Source: Planctomycetota bacterium (lineage in GTDB: Bacteria; Planctomycetota; JAJSAM01). Taken from it: DNA of 7,022 nucleotides. Numbering within the stretch: the first letter of the stretch is position 1; every line of letters starts with the position of its first letter. A model generated the notes under the pieces. That model saw only the letters and a list, made by a program, of their open reading frames with translations, was not told the origin of the DNA and ran no database searches. The stretch is from the NCBI GenBank assembly GCA_029932425.1, contig JAOZQC010000169.1, positions 1 through 7,022 of the forward strand. The letters run 5' to 3'. The translations under genes and the position numbers were made by a program. Shown piece after piece: positions 1-6,485 of this stretch.

Positions 1-779
1 AGGATGCGGCGGGGGCGGTCCCGGTAGGAGACGGAGAAGCCCACCCGGGCGAAGGGGCGGCCCCGCTGCCCGTAGAACTCCACGAGAAGGGACTGGAGCG
101 CGTAGGGGGTGTAGGGGGTGAAGGGCCGGCCGATCATCCCCCGGAGGGGCTGCGCCAGCATGCGGAGCAGTCTCTTCTCGCTGAAAGCGGCGGTACCCCG
201 GATGTGCACGGCCGCCAGCTCCGCGCGGGGACCCGGCGTGACCCCAAACGCCGCGCGCACCCGGATCGTCTCCCCGTCGCCCCCGCGCCGGGGAAGGGGG
301 GGAGGCGGGCGGACCTCGGCGCGCAGGTAGCCCTGCTGCCGGAGCCAGGTGGCCATCCGGCCCGCCGCGGAGAGCAGGTCGGAGCGCACGTAGAGGCGGG
401 GTCCGAGAAGGCCGTCCCGGCGCACCTCCACGAGGGCCGCCAGGTCCTTCGCGGAGACCTCCTCCGCCCCCTCGATGTCGACGCCCTCGAGGATCACCCG
501 GGGGCCCTCGGACACGGTGAACACGGTCTCCCCGGAAGGCTTCCGCCGGAACGTCACCTCCGCGAAGGGAAAGCCCCGCGCGCGGTAGAGGCGGGCCATC
601 TCGTAGGCGGCGTCGTCGGCGTAGGCGGGGTCCGGGTGCTCGCGGTACCTGGCCAGGTCGAGCGCGGCGGCCGCCTCCAGGTCCGGGGCCGGGACGTGCG
701 CGTTGCCGCGGATCGTCCAGGGATCGCCCGCGGCGAGGCCCGGGACGGCGAGGAGGAGCAGGGCGAGGATCGTCTTCAT
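1..779 (-). CDS. Omp85-family outer-membrane assembly protein (TamA/BamA-like), N-terminal part
   Basis: The frame stays open from the ATG at 779 to the window edge (259 residues), so the C-terminal beta-barrel lies outside. Residues 1-18 form a Sec signal peptide: MKT, a Leu/Ala-rich core, then Ala-Ala-Gly. Next come POTRA-like modules at about 20-95, 96-187 and 188-259+. The first two show the usual pattern of a helix with Y-x-x-x-G-[FY]-x-x-A-x-V (LYRARGFPFAEV, LRQQGYLRAEV), a strand pair (ETVFTVSEGP, ETIRVRAAFGVTPGP), then a hydrophobic strand ending in Gly (GVDIEG, AVHIRG). POTRA domains receive or pass outer-membrane substrates in the periplasm. Its place directly after tamB favours a TamA-type partner over housekeeping BamA, but without the barrel this is inference. 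The start is firm because the signal peptide begins at this ATG. It overlaps the tamB stop by one base (TGATG) and has no visible Shine-Dalgarno sequence. Confidence 0.85.
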   Translation of the reverse strand, partial: MKTILALLLLAVPGLAAGDPWTIRGNAHVPAPDLEAAAALDLARYREHPDPAYADDAAYEMARLYRARGFPFAEVTFRRKPSGETVFTVSEGPRVILEGVDIEGAEEVSAKDLAALVEVRRDGLLGPRLYVRSDLLSAAGRMATWLRQQGYLRAEVRPPPPLPRRGGDGETIRVRAAFGVTPGPRAELAAVHIRGTAAFSEKRLLRMLAQPLRGMIGRPFTPYTPYALQSLLVEFYGQRGRPFARVGFSVSYRDRPRRI

Positions 780-781
780 CA
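777..781 (-). other. TGATG stop-start junction between tamB and the Omp85 gene
   Basis: On the minus strand the tamB stop TGA (781-779) shares its last A with the ATG (779-777) of the next gene. The preceding bases (TTCACCTTCCGC) contain no purine-rich Shine-Dalgarno sequence. This suggests that translation of the Omp85 gene depends on ribosomes finishing tamB (termination-reinitiation), which would tie the amounts of the two proteins together. The overlap is seen directly; the coupling is inferred. Confidence 0.75.
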
Positions 782-3700
782 GCGGAAGGTGAACCGGAAA
801 ACGAGGTCGAGACCGTAGTTCCTGGGATCGTCCTGCGCCCCCCGCAGGTAGAGCCAGTGGTCGATCAGGCGGAGCGTGGCGCGGAAGGCGGGGATGCCGC
901 CGGTACCCTCCTTGCTGGAATCGATCTCCACCTCGATCCGGTCCGCGAGCCGGGAGAAGGGGGAGTCGGAGCCTCCCGAGGAGAGCTCGGAGAGGATCTG
1001 CCGGCCGAGGAAGCGGGCGGCGACGCCTCCCAGGGCCCCCGCCGCTTCCGAGCGCACCGCGCCGGTGGTGAGCAGGGAGACCACGTCCGGTTCCGGGAGG
1101 GCCGGGTCGGAGGAGAGGCGGATGCGGGGAGCGTCGGCCGCGCCGGAGAGATCCGCCGTCACCCGCCAGGGCGGGATGCGGGTCGTGGCGCGCGCGGTGA
1201 CGTACGGCCGCAGGGGCTCGTGGCGCCGGAACTCCACGACGGCGTGCTCGATGTCCATGGTCGCCGTGGGCAGCGTGGCCTTGCCCCGGGCCACGTGGAT
1301 GCGGCCGTCCGGCCGGGGGACCGCCACCGTGCCCGTGACCCGGAGGGCGCCCTCCGCCACCGCATCCACGAACTCGTCCCGGACCCGGATGCTCTCGGGA
1401 GGGGCCTTCACCCGCACGTCGAGCCGGACCGCCCCGAGCACGGGATCGGCGGTCACGGGGAGGGGGGCCACCGTGGGACGGGAGCTGAGGGCGCCCCGGT
1501 TCTCGAAGTAGTTCCGGAGGAGCCCCGTGTGGCCCAGGGCCCGGAAGGTCCGGAGGGTGGCGTCCCCGGCGAGGAGGAGATCGTCGGGCGCCCGGCCGGT
1601 GAGGGTGAGGTCGAGATCCGAGCGGAGGCGCAGCCCTTCCTTCCGGACGAGCAGGAGGTTGCGGGCGCCGAGGCGCAGGTTCACCCGGGCGGGTCGGCCC
1701 CTCTCGAGGGTCACGTCGCCGTGGACCTGGAAGGTGCCGCGCCCCGCGGTTCCCGTGAGCTCCCGGACGAGGATCCTCCCCGGGCGGAGGGTGAGGGCGA
1801 TCTGGAGGTCCTCCACCGGCGGGGCGCCCGGGGCGCGGAGGCGCCCGCCGTCGAGGCGGATCTCGCCGCGCCAGGAGGGATCGGTCACCGGCCCCGTGAC
1901 GTAGAGATCCGCCCGGACCGCGCCCGCCGCCCGGAGGGTGGAGTCCGGGAGCCCGGCCTCCGCCAGGTCGAGGCCGTGGGCCACGACGTGGAGGTCCAGG
2001 GAATCGGCCCCCGAGACCCGGGCGGACGGCGGTGCAAAGGAGAGGGCGAGGGGCACGGTGCCCGTGAGCGAGAGGTAGCGGCCCCCGCCGCCCACGCGCC
2101 CGCGGCGGACGGAGAAGACGCCGTCCTCCCAGTCCGCGGCGAGGTCGAGGGTCCCGAGATCCACGTCTCCGGCCCGGAGGTCCCGGCCGGTCACCTCCAG
2201 GGCCAGGCGGGGACCGTCCAGGACGCGGAGGCGGGCCCGGGCCGTCCCCGCGGCGGGGAGCTCGAGCCCCAGGCGGGCGGCCAGGGACGCGAGGTCCGCT
2301 CCGGGCACGGAGAGGGTGAAGCGGGGCTGCCGGAAGTTCCCCCGCTCGAGGACGAAGGACCCCTCTCCGCGGACCGGGACCCCGAGGGCGGAGGCGGAGA
2401 GGGATTCCACGCGGACCGAGCCGCCGGCGGGGCCGAGACCGGTGAGCCCGAGCCGGAGCTCGAGATCGGCGAGGAGCACCCCCGGCACCCCCTCGGCCCG
2501 GATCTCCCTTCCCCGGAGAACGAGGTCTCCCCGGGCCCGGGGGGAGCCCACCTCCCCCGAGAGGTCGAGCGTGAGATCCAGGGTGCCGTCGGCCCGGGGC
2601 ACTCCCGGGATGGGCCCCGCGGCGGAGAGGGGGAGCCCGCGGACGCGGAGCTCTCCGGAAAGGGGAGCGCGGGCGATCTGCCCGGGGGCCCGGAGGTCGA
2701 GCGGCGCCCGGGCCCGGGCCTCCACGGTGTAACCGGGAGCCGTGATGCGGAGGGTCCGGAGCCGGGCCCGGCCCTCCGCGAGGCGGGCCGAGAGGGAGAG
2801 CCGGTCCGCCCGGATCGCAGGGCGGCCGGGAGGGGCGACACCGGGCGCCTCGATGTCGAGCTCGAGATCCACCCGCGGCCGCTCGAGGGTCCCTTCCGCC
2901 CGGAGGTCGCCCCGGACGAGCCCGAGCACGGGGAAGGGGAGGGAGAGGGCGCGGGCGAGGTCCGGCGCCCGCACGTCGGAGAGCGCGGCCGAGAGGTGGA
3001 GGTCTTCTCCCGGGACCAGGGGGACGCGTCCGGAGAGGCGCACCTCGCCGCCCGGCCCGAGGAGCCGTCCCTCCCGGACGGTGAGCGCGCGGGCGTCCCG
3101 GGAGATCTCCGCGGTGAGCGTGAGCGGCGGCACGCCGGGAACCCCGCGGGCGGTGAGGGCATCGAGGAGGAGGCGGTGGAGGTCCGGCACCCGGGCCTCG
3201 AGGCGGACCTCGCCGGCGGCGAAGCCCCGGACGCGGGGGTCCCGGGCGGTGAGGACCAGGGAGAGCCCGGGGGCGTCCGGCGTGCCGTCGGCCCGGACGG
3301 CGAGATCCAGGGCGCCGCTCACGCGGGGGGGCAGTTCCGCGGGGAGGAGGTCCCGGCGGGCGGAGAGGTCGGCCACGTGGACCTCGGCCTCCCCGCGGAA
3401 GCGGACGGGTTCCGCGGTGGCGATGCGCCCCGAGGCCCGGAGCCGGTCCCCGCCGTCCTCCACCACGAGGCGCGGGACCGTGATCTCCTCCGGGGTGCCC
3501 CGGGCCGACAGCTCCACCCGCCGGGCCGAGTACGGGCCCCACCGGGCCCCCTCCACGGCGAGGTCCACGGAGAAGGAGGGGTTCCCGAAGGGCCCCGAGA
3601 CGGTCCCCTCGCCGGAGACCCGTCCCGCCACCGGCAGTCCGGCGGGCGCGAGGCGGGCGCGGGAGGCGTCCACGGACCGGAGGGTGAAGCGCCCGTCGAG

Positions 3701-4822
3701 GAAGCGCTCGGCCGCGAGGGCGAGGCGGGCGGAGAACCCGGTGCTCTTCCCCTCCACCTCTCCCCGGGCGCGAAGGATGCCGCCCGCGAGATCCCCCCGG
3801 ACGGTGAGCGACCGGGAGGGGCGCCCCGCGTACCCCGTCCCCGTGAGGACGAGGTCGAAGGCGGCCCGGACCGCCTCCAGGGAAGGCTCCCCGTCTCCGG
3901 GGATCGAACCCTCGACGGTGCCGGCCACGGTGCGGACCTCGAAGCCGGGGAGACCCAGGAAGCGGAGGAAGGGGCGGGGATCCACGTGCTCGATCTCGAG
4001 CGCGGCGGAGACTCCGGGCCCGGGTCCCGAGAAGTCGCCGGAGACCCGTCCCCGCACGCGGCCTCCCGGGAGGGGAAGGTCGATCCGGGCGGCGAGGCGG
4101 CCCTCGTCCAGCCGGGAGAGATCGGCCTCGAGGAGGCGCCCGAGTTCCCGGTCTCCCTCGCGGGCCTCGTCCACCCGCAGCGCTCCGCCCGCGTAGCGGA
4201 ACGAGGCCCGGGGGCGGACCGCGCGGTGGACGTCGCCCTCCACCCGCACCTCCAGGGAGGCGGCGGACACCGTGCCGGTGTACCCGTCCTCGGTCCGGTC
4301 GGCGGCGACGGCGAGGCCGGCGAGCGCGAAGCGGTCGCCCCCCCGGATCACGGTGAGGTCGAGGTCCCGGAGGCGGATCGCCGCGGGGTGGGGGGGGGAT
4401 CCCCCGCCGGCGGCGGGCTCCCTTTCCCGGGCGGGAGGGGCCGGGACGCCGAGATCCAGGACCGCCCGGAGCCCCTCCACCTCCACCGTCTCGAGCCAGG
4501 CGTCGGAGCCCAGGAGCAGGGCCACCGGCGACCAGGACGCCCGGACCCGCCGCACGGAGGCGCTCCGGATCTCGGGGCGGCCCGGGGCGGCCGCCACCCG
4601 GAGGTCCAGGATCTCCGCCCCCGTGATGAGGGACCCCCGGATCCCGCCCGTCTCGAGGAGGATGCCCTCCGCCTCGAGGGCGCCGCGGATCCGGTCCCGG
4701 ATCCACCCCTCGAAGAGGGGGAAGCGGAAGACCCAGACCAGGAACAGGAAGAGGAGCACGAGGAGGAAGCCGCCGAGAAGACGGCGGGGCCACCTCCGGC
4801 GCTGGCGGCGGGCGACGCTCAG
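779..4822 (-). CDS. tamB: TamB-family translocation/assembly module protein (DUF490)
   Basis: About 1347 residues, close to E. coli TamB (about 1260). An Arg-rich cytoplasmic stub (residues 2-14, ARRQRRRWPRR) precedes one membrane helix at about 15-33 (LLGGFLLVLLFLFLVWVF). An AsmA/TamB-like N-terminus follows (GGIRGSLITGAEILDLRV). Residues about 100-1050 are alternating-hydrophobic beta strands with recurring D-L-x-L / R-G-x-L units, as expected of the periplasmic beta-groove. The last 250 residues are the TamB domain, with GRIHVARGKATLPTATMDIE and the family signature SDPALPEPDVVSLLTTG at about 1238-1256. The end is an aromatic strand (LDLVFRFTFR). It bridges inner and outer membranes with an Omp85 partner. 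The best start is CTG at 4822: it overlaps the rimK stop as CTGA and has GGGAGG 6 bases upstream. The first in-frame GTG (4759) would cut into the membrane helix. An open frame upstream to 5404 only shadows rimK. Confidence 0.93.
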   Translation of the reverse strand: MSVARRQRRRWPRRLLGGFLLVLLFLFLVWVFRFPLFEGWIRDRIRGALEAEGILLETGGIRGSLITGAEILDLRVAAAPGRPEIRSASVRRVRASWSPVALLLGSDAWLETVEVEGLRAVLDLGVPAPPAREREPAAGGGSPPHPAAIRLRDLDLTVIRGGDRFALAGLAVAADRTEDGYTGTVSAASLEVRVEGDVHRAVRPRASFRYAGGALRVDEAREGDRELGRLLEADLSRLDEGRLAARIDLPLPGGRVRGRVSGDFSGPGPGVSAALEIEHVDPRPFLRFLGLPGFEVRTVAGTVEGSIPGDGEPSLEAVRAAFDLVLTGTGYAGRPSRSLTVRGDLAGGILRARGEVEGKSTGFSARLALAAERFLDGRFTLRSVDASRARLAPAGLPVAGRVSGEGTVSGPFGNPSFSVDLAVEGARWGPYSARRVELSARGTPEEITVPRLVVEDGGDRLRASGRIATAEPVRFRGEAEVHVADLSARRDLLPAELPPRVSGALDLAVRADGTPDAPGLSLVLTARDPRVRGFAAGEVRLEARVPDLHRLLLDALTARGVPGVPPLTLTAEISRDARALTVREGRLLGPGGEVRLSGRVPLVPGEDLHLSAALSDVRAPDLARALSLPFPVLGLVRGDLRAEGTLERPRVDLELDIEAPGVAPPGRPAIRADRLSLSARLAEGRARLRTLRITAPGYTVEARARAPLDLRAPGQIARAPLSGELRVRGLPLSAAGPIPGVPRADGTLDLTLDLSGEVGSPRARGDLVLRGREIRAEGVPGVLLADLELRLGLTGLGPAGGSVRVESLSASALGVPVRGEGSFVLERGNFRQPRFTLSVPGADLASLAARLGLELPAAGTARARLRVLDGPRLALEVTGRDLRAGDVDLGTLDLAADWEDGVFSVRRGRVGGGGRYLSLTGTVPLALSFAPPSARVSGADSLDLHVVAHGLDLAEAGLPDSTLRAAGAVRADLYVTGPVTDPSWRGEIRLDGGRLRAPGAPPVEDLQIALTLRPGRILVRELTGTAGRGTFQVHGDVTLERGRPARVNLRLGARNLLLVRKEGLRLRSDLDLTLTGRAPDDLLLAGDATLRTFRALGHTGLLRNYFENRGALSSRPTVAPLPVTADPVLGAVRLDVRVKAPPESIRVRDEFVDAVAEGALRVTGTVAVPRPDGRIHVARGKATLPTATMDIEHAVVEFRRHEPLRPYVTARATTRIPPWRVTADLSGAADAPRIRLSSDPALPEPDVVSLLTTGAVRSEAAGALGGVAARFLGRQILSELSSGGSDSPFSRLADRIEVEIDSSKEGTGGIPAFRATLRLIDHWLYLRGAQDDPRNYGLDLVFRFTFR

Positions 4823-5706
4823 AGCCCGCCTCCCGAGGCGACGCAGAGGGCGGCGTCCACGATCTCCGCCGCCACGTCCACGCCCGTGGCCTCCTCGATC
4901 CCTTCCAGGCCGGGACTCGAGTTCACCTCCAGGAGGAGGGGACCCTCCTCCCCCTCGAGGATGTCCACGCCGGCGATGCCGAGGTCCAGGGCCCGGGCGG
5001 CGGCCAGCGCCAGGTGGACGAGGTCGGGATCGGGATCGAGGGGCTCGGCGCGGCCGCCCAGGTGGAGATTCGCCCGGAAGGTGCCGGGAGGGGCGTGGCG
5101 GCGGATGGCGGCCGGCACGCGGTCGCCCACCACCAGGAAGCGGAGGTCGTGGCCGGCGGTCCCGCCCACGTAGTGCTGGACGAGCACGTTCCGGCCCATC
5201 TCCCACAGGGCCTCGAGAAGGCTGCGGGCGGACTCCAGGGATTCCACGAGGAAGACCCCCACTCCGTGGGTGCCGGAGAGGAACTTCATGACCACGGGAG
5301 GACCGCCCACGGCCTCCACCGCCCAGTCGATGCCGGAAGGGCTGAGGAGGAGGACGGTGCGGGGGACGGGGAGGCCGGCGGCGGCGAGGCGCTCGAGGGT
5401 GCACATCTTGTCGCGAGAGTCCCGGACGGCCCCGCTGCCGGCGGTGAGGGGCACGCCGGCGGTCTCCAGGCGCCGCAGCACGGCCAGGGCGTGGTCCGTG
5501 ATGCCGTGACCGATCCGGGGCACCACCACCCGGGGGAGAGGAAGCGGAGAGCCGCCGTCGGTGAAGAGTCCGGGATCCCCGGGCAGCCGGACGGAGATGG
5601 ACGCGGGATCCATGACCACCGCCCGCCGGCCCCGCGCGCGGAACGCCTCCGTGAGCCGGCGGGTGGAGTAGATCGCGACGTTCCGGGAGAGGATGAGCGC
5701 ATCCAT
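4819..5706 (-). CDS. rimK: RimK-family alpha-L-glutamate ligase (ATP-grasp)
   Basis: 295 residues, against about 300 for E. coli RimK, and alignable end to end from memory. RimK uses ATP to add glutamate(s) to a C-terminus, ribosomal protein S6 in E. coli; some relatives act on cofactors or small molecules. N-terminal domain: ILSRNVAIYSTRRLTEA, then PRIGHGIT (63-70). ATP-grasp: SRDK (97-100), MKFLSGTHGVGV (140-151, Lys141), hinge VQHYV (176-180), Asp187, FRANLHLGG (210-218). The metal ligands Asp248 (GVDIL), Glu260 and Asn262 (LEVNSSPGLEGIE) fall at the E. coli positions as I recall them, so the enzyme looks active. Differences from E. coli: hinge Glu to His178, and Arg to Leu216 in the NLH-x-GG loop. 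The substrate cannot be read from the sequence. It is the first gene of the operon, and its stop overlaps the tamB start by 4 bases. No Shine-Dalgarno sequence is evident before ATG 5706. Confidence 0.93.
   Translation of the reverse strand: MDALILSRNVAIYSTRRLTEAFRARGRRAVVMDPASISVRLPGDPGLFTDGGSPLPLPRVVVPRIGHGITDHALAVLRRLETAGVPLTAGSGAVRDSRDKMCTLERLAAAGLPVPRTVLLLSPSGIDWAVEAVGGPPVVMKFLSGTHGVGVFLVESLESARSLLEALWEMGRNVLVQHYVGGTAGHDLRFLVVGDRVPAAIRRHAPPGTFRANLHLGGRAEPLDPDPDLVHLALAAARALDLGIAGVDILEGEEGPLLLEVNSSPGLEGIEEATGVDVAAEIVDAALCVASGGGL
4829..4834 (-). promoter_or_regulatory. Ribosome binding site that decides the tamB start (GGGAGG)
   Basis: On the minus strand GGGAGG is followed by six bases (CGGGCT) and then CTG at 4822-4820, an ideal distance. 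It lies inside the last codons of rimK. No ATG, GTG or TTG occurs in the tamB frame near this site. The site therefore supports initiation at CTG rather than at the in-frame GTG at 4759, or at any start deep inside rimK. Confidence 0.65.
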
Positions 5707-5792
5707 CGCCGGAAAGCTATTCCCGCGGGAAGGAAATGGGTAGATGTTTCCATCCCCCGTTCGCGCGGGTCGTGCGATCCTATCGGGAGCAG
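5707..5792. promoter_or_regulatory. Divergent control region between rimK and the FHA gene
   Basis: These 86 bases separate two divergent genes, so they must hold promoters for both. Bases 5711-5750 are 50 % G+C by count, a clear dip against the surroundings. For rimK, TAGCTT (5719-5714, minus strand) fits the TANNNT form of a -10 box and ends 7 bases before the ATG; with no Shine-Dalgarno sequence, the rimK mRNA could be leaderless. No convincing -35 box is seen for either gene. For the FHA gene, GGGAG at 5785-5789 lies three bases before ATG 5793. The assignment of a control region is by position; the exact elements are inferred. Confidence 0.45.
5720..5731. repeat. Perfect 12-bp palindrome TTCCCGCGGGAA, possible operator
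   Basis: TTCCCGCGGGAA is its own reverse complement and has A/T-containing ends, which is uncommon in this sequence. It abuts the candidate rimK -10 box (5714-5719), where a bound dimer would block polymerase, and lies about 60 bases before the FHA start. Palindromes of this length arise by chance several times per 7 kb in such GC-rich DNA, so only the location makes it a candidate operator. Confidence 0.3.
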
Positions 5793-6446
5793 ATGGCGCA
5801 CCTCATCGTGAAGAGCACATCCCTGGCCGGCCGCCGGCTTCCCCTGCCGGGTCGGGCGGTGGTCCTCGGCCGCAGCCTGGACGTGGACGTCCCCCTGCCC
5901 GAGGAAACGGTCTCGCGCCGCCACGCCCTCATCGAGGAGACCGCGGAGGGCTTCCGGATCTCCGACCTGGGGAGCAGCAACGGCACCTGGGTCATGGACC
6001 GGAGGCTCGGGGAGGGGGAGCGGGTGCCCCTGCCCCTGGGAGCCCCCTTCCGGCTCGGCGCGGTGGACATCGTGCTCGCCCCGGACGAGGTCATCGAGGA
6101 GGAGGGGGTCGCGACCACGGTGCCGGTGGCCGCGCCCGTGGCGCGGCCCGCCCCCCCCCGGGTGCCGGAGCTCGAGGCGAGGCCGCGGGCGGGTCGGGCG
6201 AAGCCCGGGGGAGCCCGGCCGCGCGCGTCGCCGGCGCAGCGGGCGGCGCGCCGGCGGGCCCGCCGCGACGCGGTGCGCTGGGTGGGCGTCATCGTGGGGG
6301 TGCTGCTGCTGGCCCTGGCGGGCCTGGTCCTGGCGCGGATCGCGGGGCGGACCCGGGGGCCGGAGCGCCCTCCCCGGGACGAGGAGAAGCCGGCCGCGGA
6401 GAAGCCCTCGAAGCCCGAGATCCGGCCGCTCTCGCTCCCCCGCTGA
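5793..6446 (+). CDS. FHA-domain protein with a C-terminal transmembrane anchor
   Basis: 217 residues. Residues 1-97 form a forkhead-associated domain, a phosphothreonine-binding module. The binding residues are all present: Gly26-Arg27-Ser28 (VVLGRS), Ser41-Arg-Arg-His44 and Asp58-Leu-Gly-Ser-Ser-Asn-Gly-Thr65. An acidic patch (DEVIEEE, 98-104) and a Pro/Ala/Arg-rich linker (about 110-160) follow. One membrane helix spans about 163-181 (WVGVIVGVLLLALAGLVLA), then a Pro/Lys/Glu tail of about 36 residues. Arg-rich RAARRRARRDAVR before the helix puts the FHA domain in the cytoplasm and the tail outside. The protein probably docks a Thr-phosphorylated partner at the inner membrane; no kinase or partner is identifiable here. 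Start 5793 is preferred because the first FHA strand begins there and GGGAG sits just upstream. GTG 5772 and ATG 5736 remain possible; the latter would add 19 residues with no FHA character. It is divergent from rimK. Confidence 0.88.
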   Translation: MAHLIVKSTSLAGRRLPLPGRAVVLGRSLDVDVPLPEETVSRRHALIEETAEGFRISDLGSSNGTWVMDRRLGEGERVPLPLGAPFRLGAVDIVLAPDEVIEEEGVATTVPVAAPVARPAPPRVPELEARPRAGRAKPGGARPRASPAQRAARRRARRDAVRWVGVIVGVLLLALAGLVLARIAGRTRGPERPPRDEEKPAAEKPSKPEIRPLSLPR

Positions 6447-6455
6447 ACGGGGGAG
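6435..6455. terminator. Hairpin between convergent genes, candidate bidirectional terminator
   Basis: CTCCCCCG (6435-6442) and CGGGGGAG (6448-6455) pair perfectly over 8 bp with a 5-base loop, CTGAA, that includes the TGA stop of the FHA gene. The gap to the convergent kinase gene (6447-6485) is only 39 bases and is almost all G and C, with further self-complementary runs. There is no T-run after the stem on either strand, so intrinsic termination is not proven. Its position makes a shared transcript end or 3'-end protection likely. Confidence 0.5.
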
Positions 6456-6485
6456 GGCGGGGGCCGGGCCGGCGCGGGCCCGGGC

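Noticed and set aside
2191..3162. 323-codon minus-strand frame within tamB, and 2742-4196 on the plus strand
   Set aside because: Ser/Arg/Pro-rich shadow translations with no domain, overlapping strong TamB sequence.
857..5173. Very long open frame (1438 codons) on the plus strand, antisense to tamB and rimK
   Set aside because: Its first codon base pairs with the third base of tamB codons. A stop would need tamB codons ending in A, which are nearly absent here. The openness follows from GC-ending codons, and the translation is low-complexity with no domain.
4823..5404. Upstream extension of the tamB frame with an ATG at 5404
   Set aside because: It lies wholly inside rimK, reads as Pro/Arg/Gly-rich sequence typical of a shadow frame, and would bury the membrane helix about 200 residues in.
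5732..5751. GGAAA...TTTCC inverted repeat with a 10-base spacer
   Set aside because: Arms of only 5 bp, with no further support; not listed as an operator.
6461..6485. Self-complementary G/C runs after the FHA hairpin as a second terminator
   Set aside because: Many alternative pairings are possible and there is no T-run; it cannot be separated from base composition.
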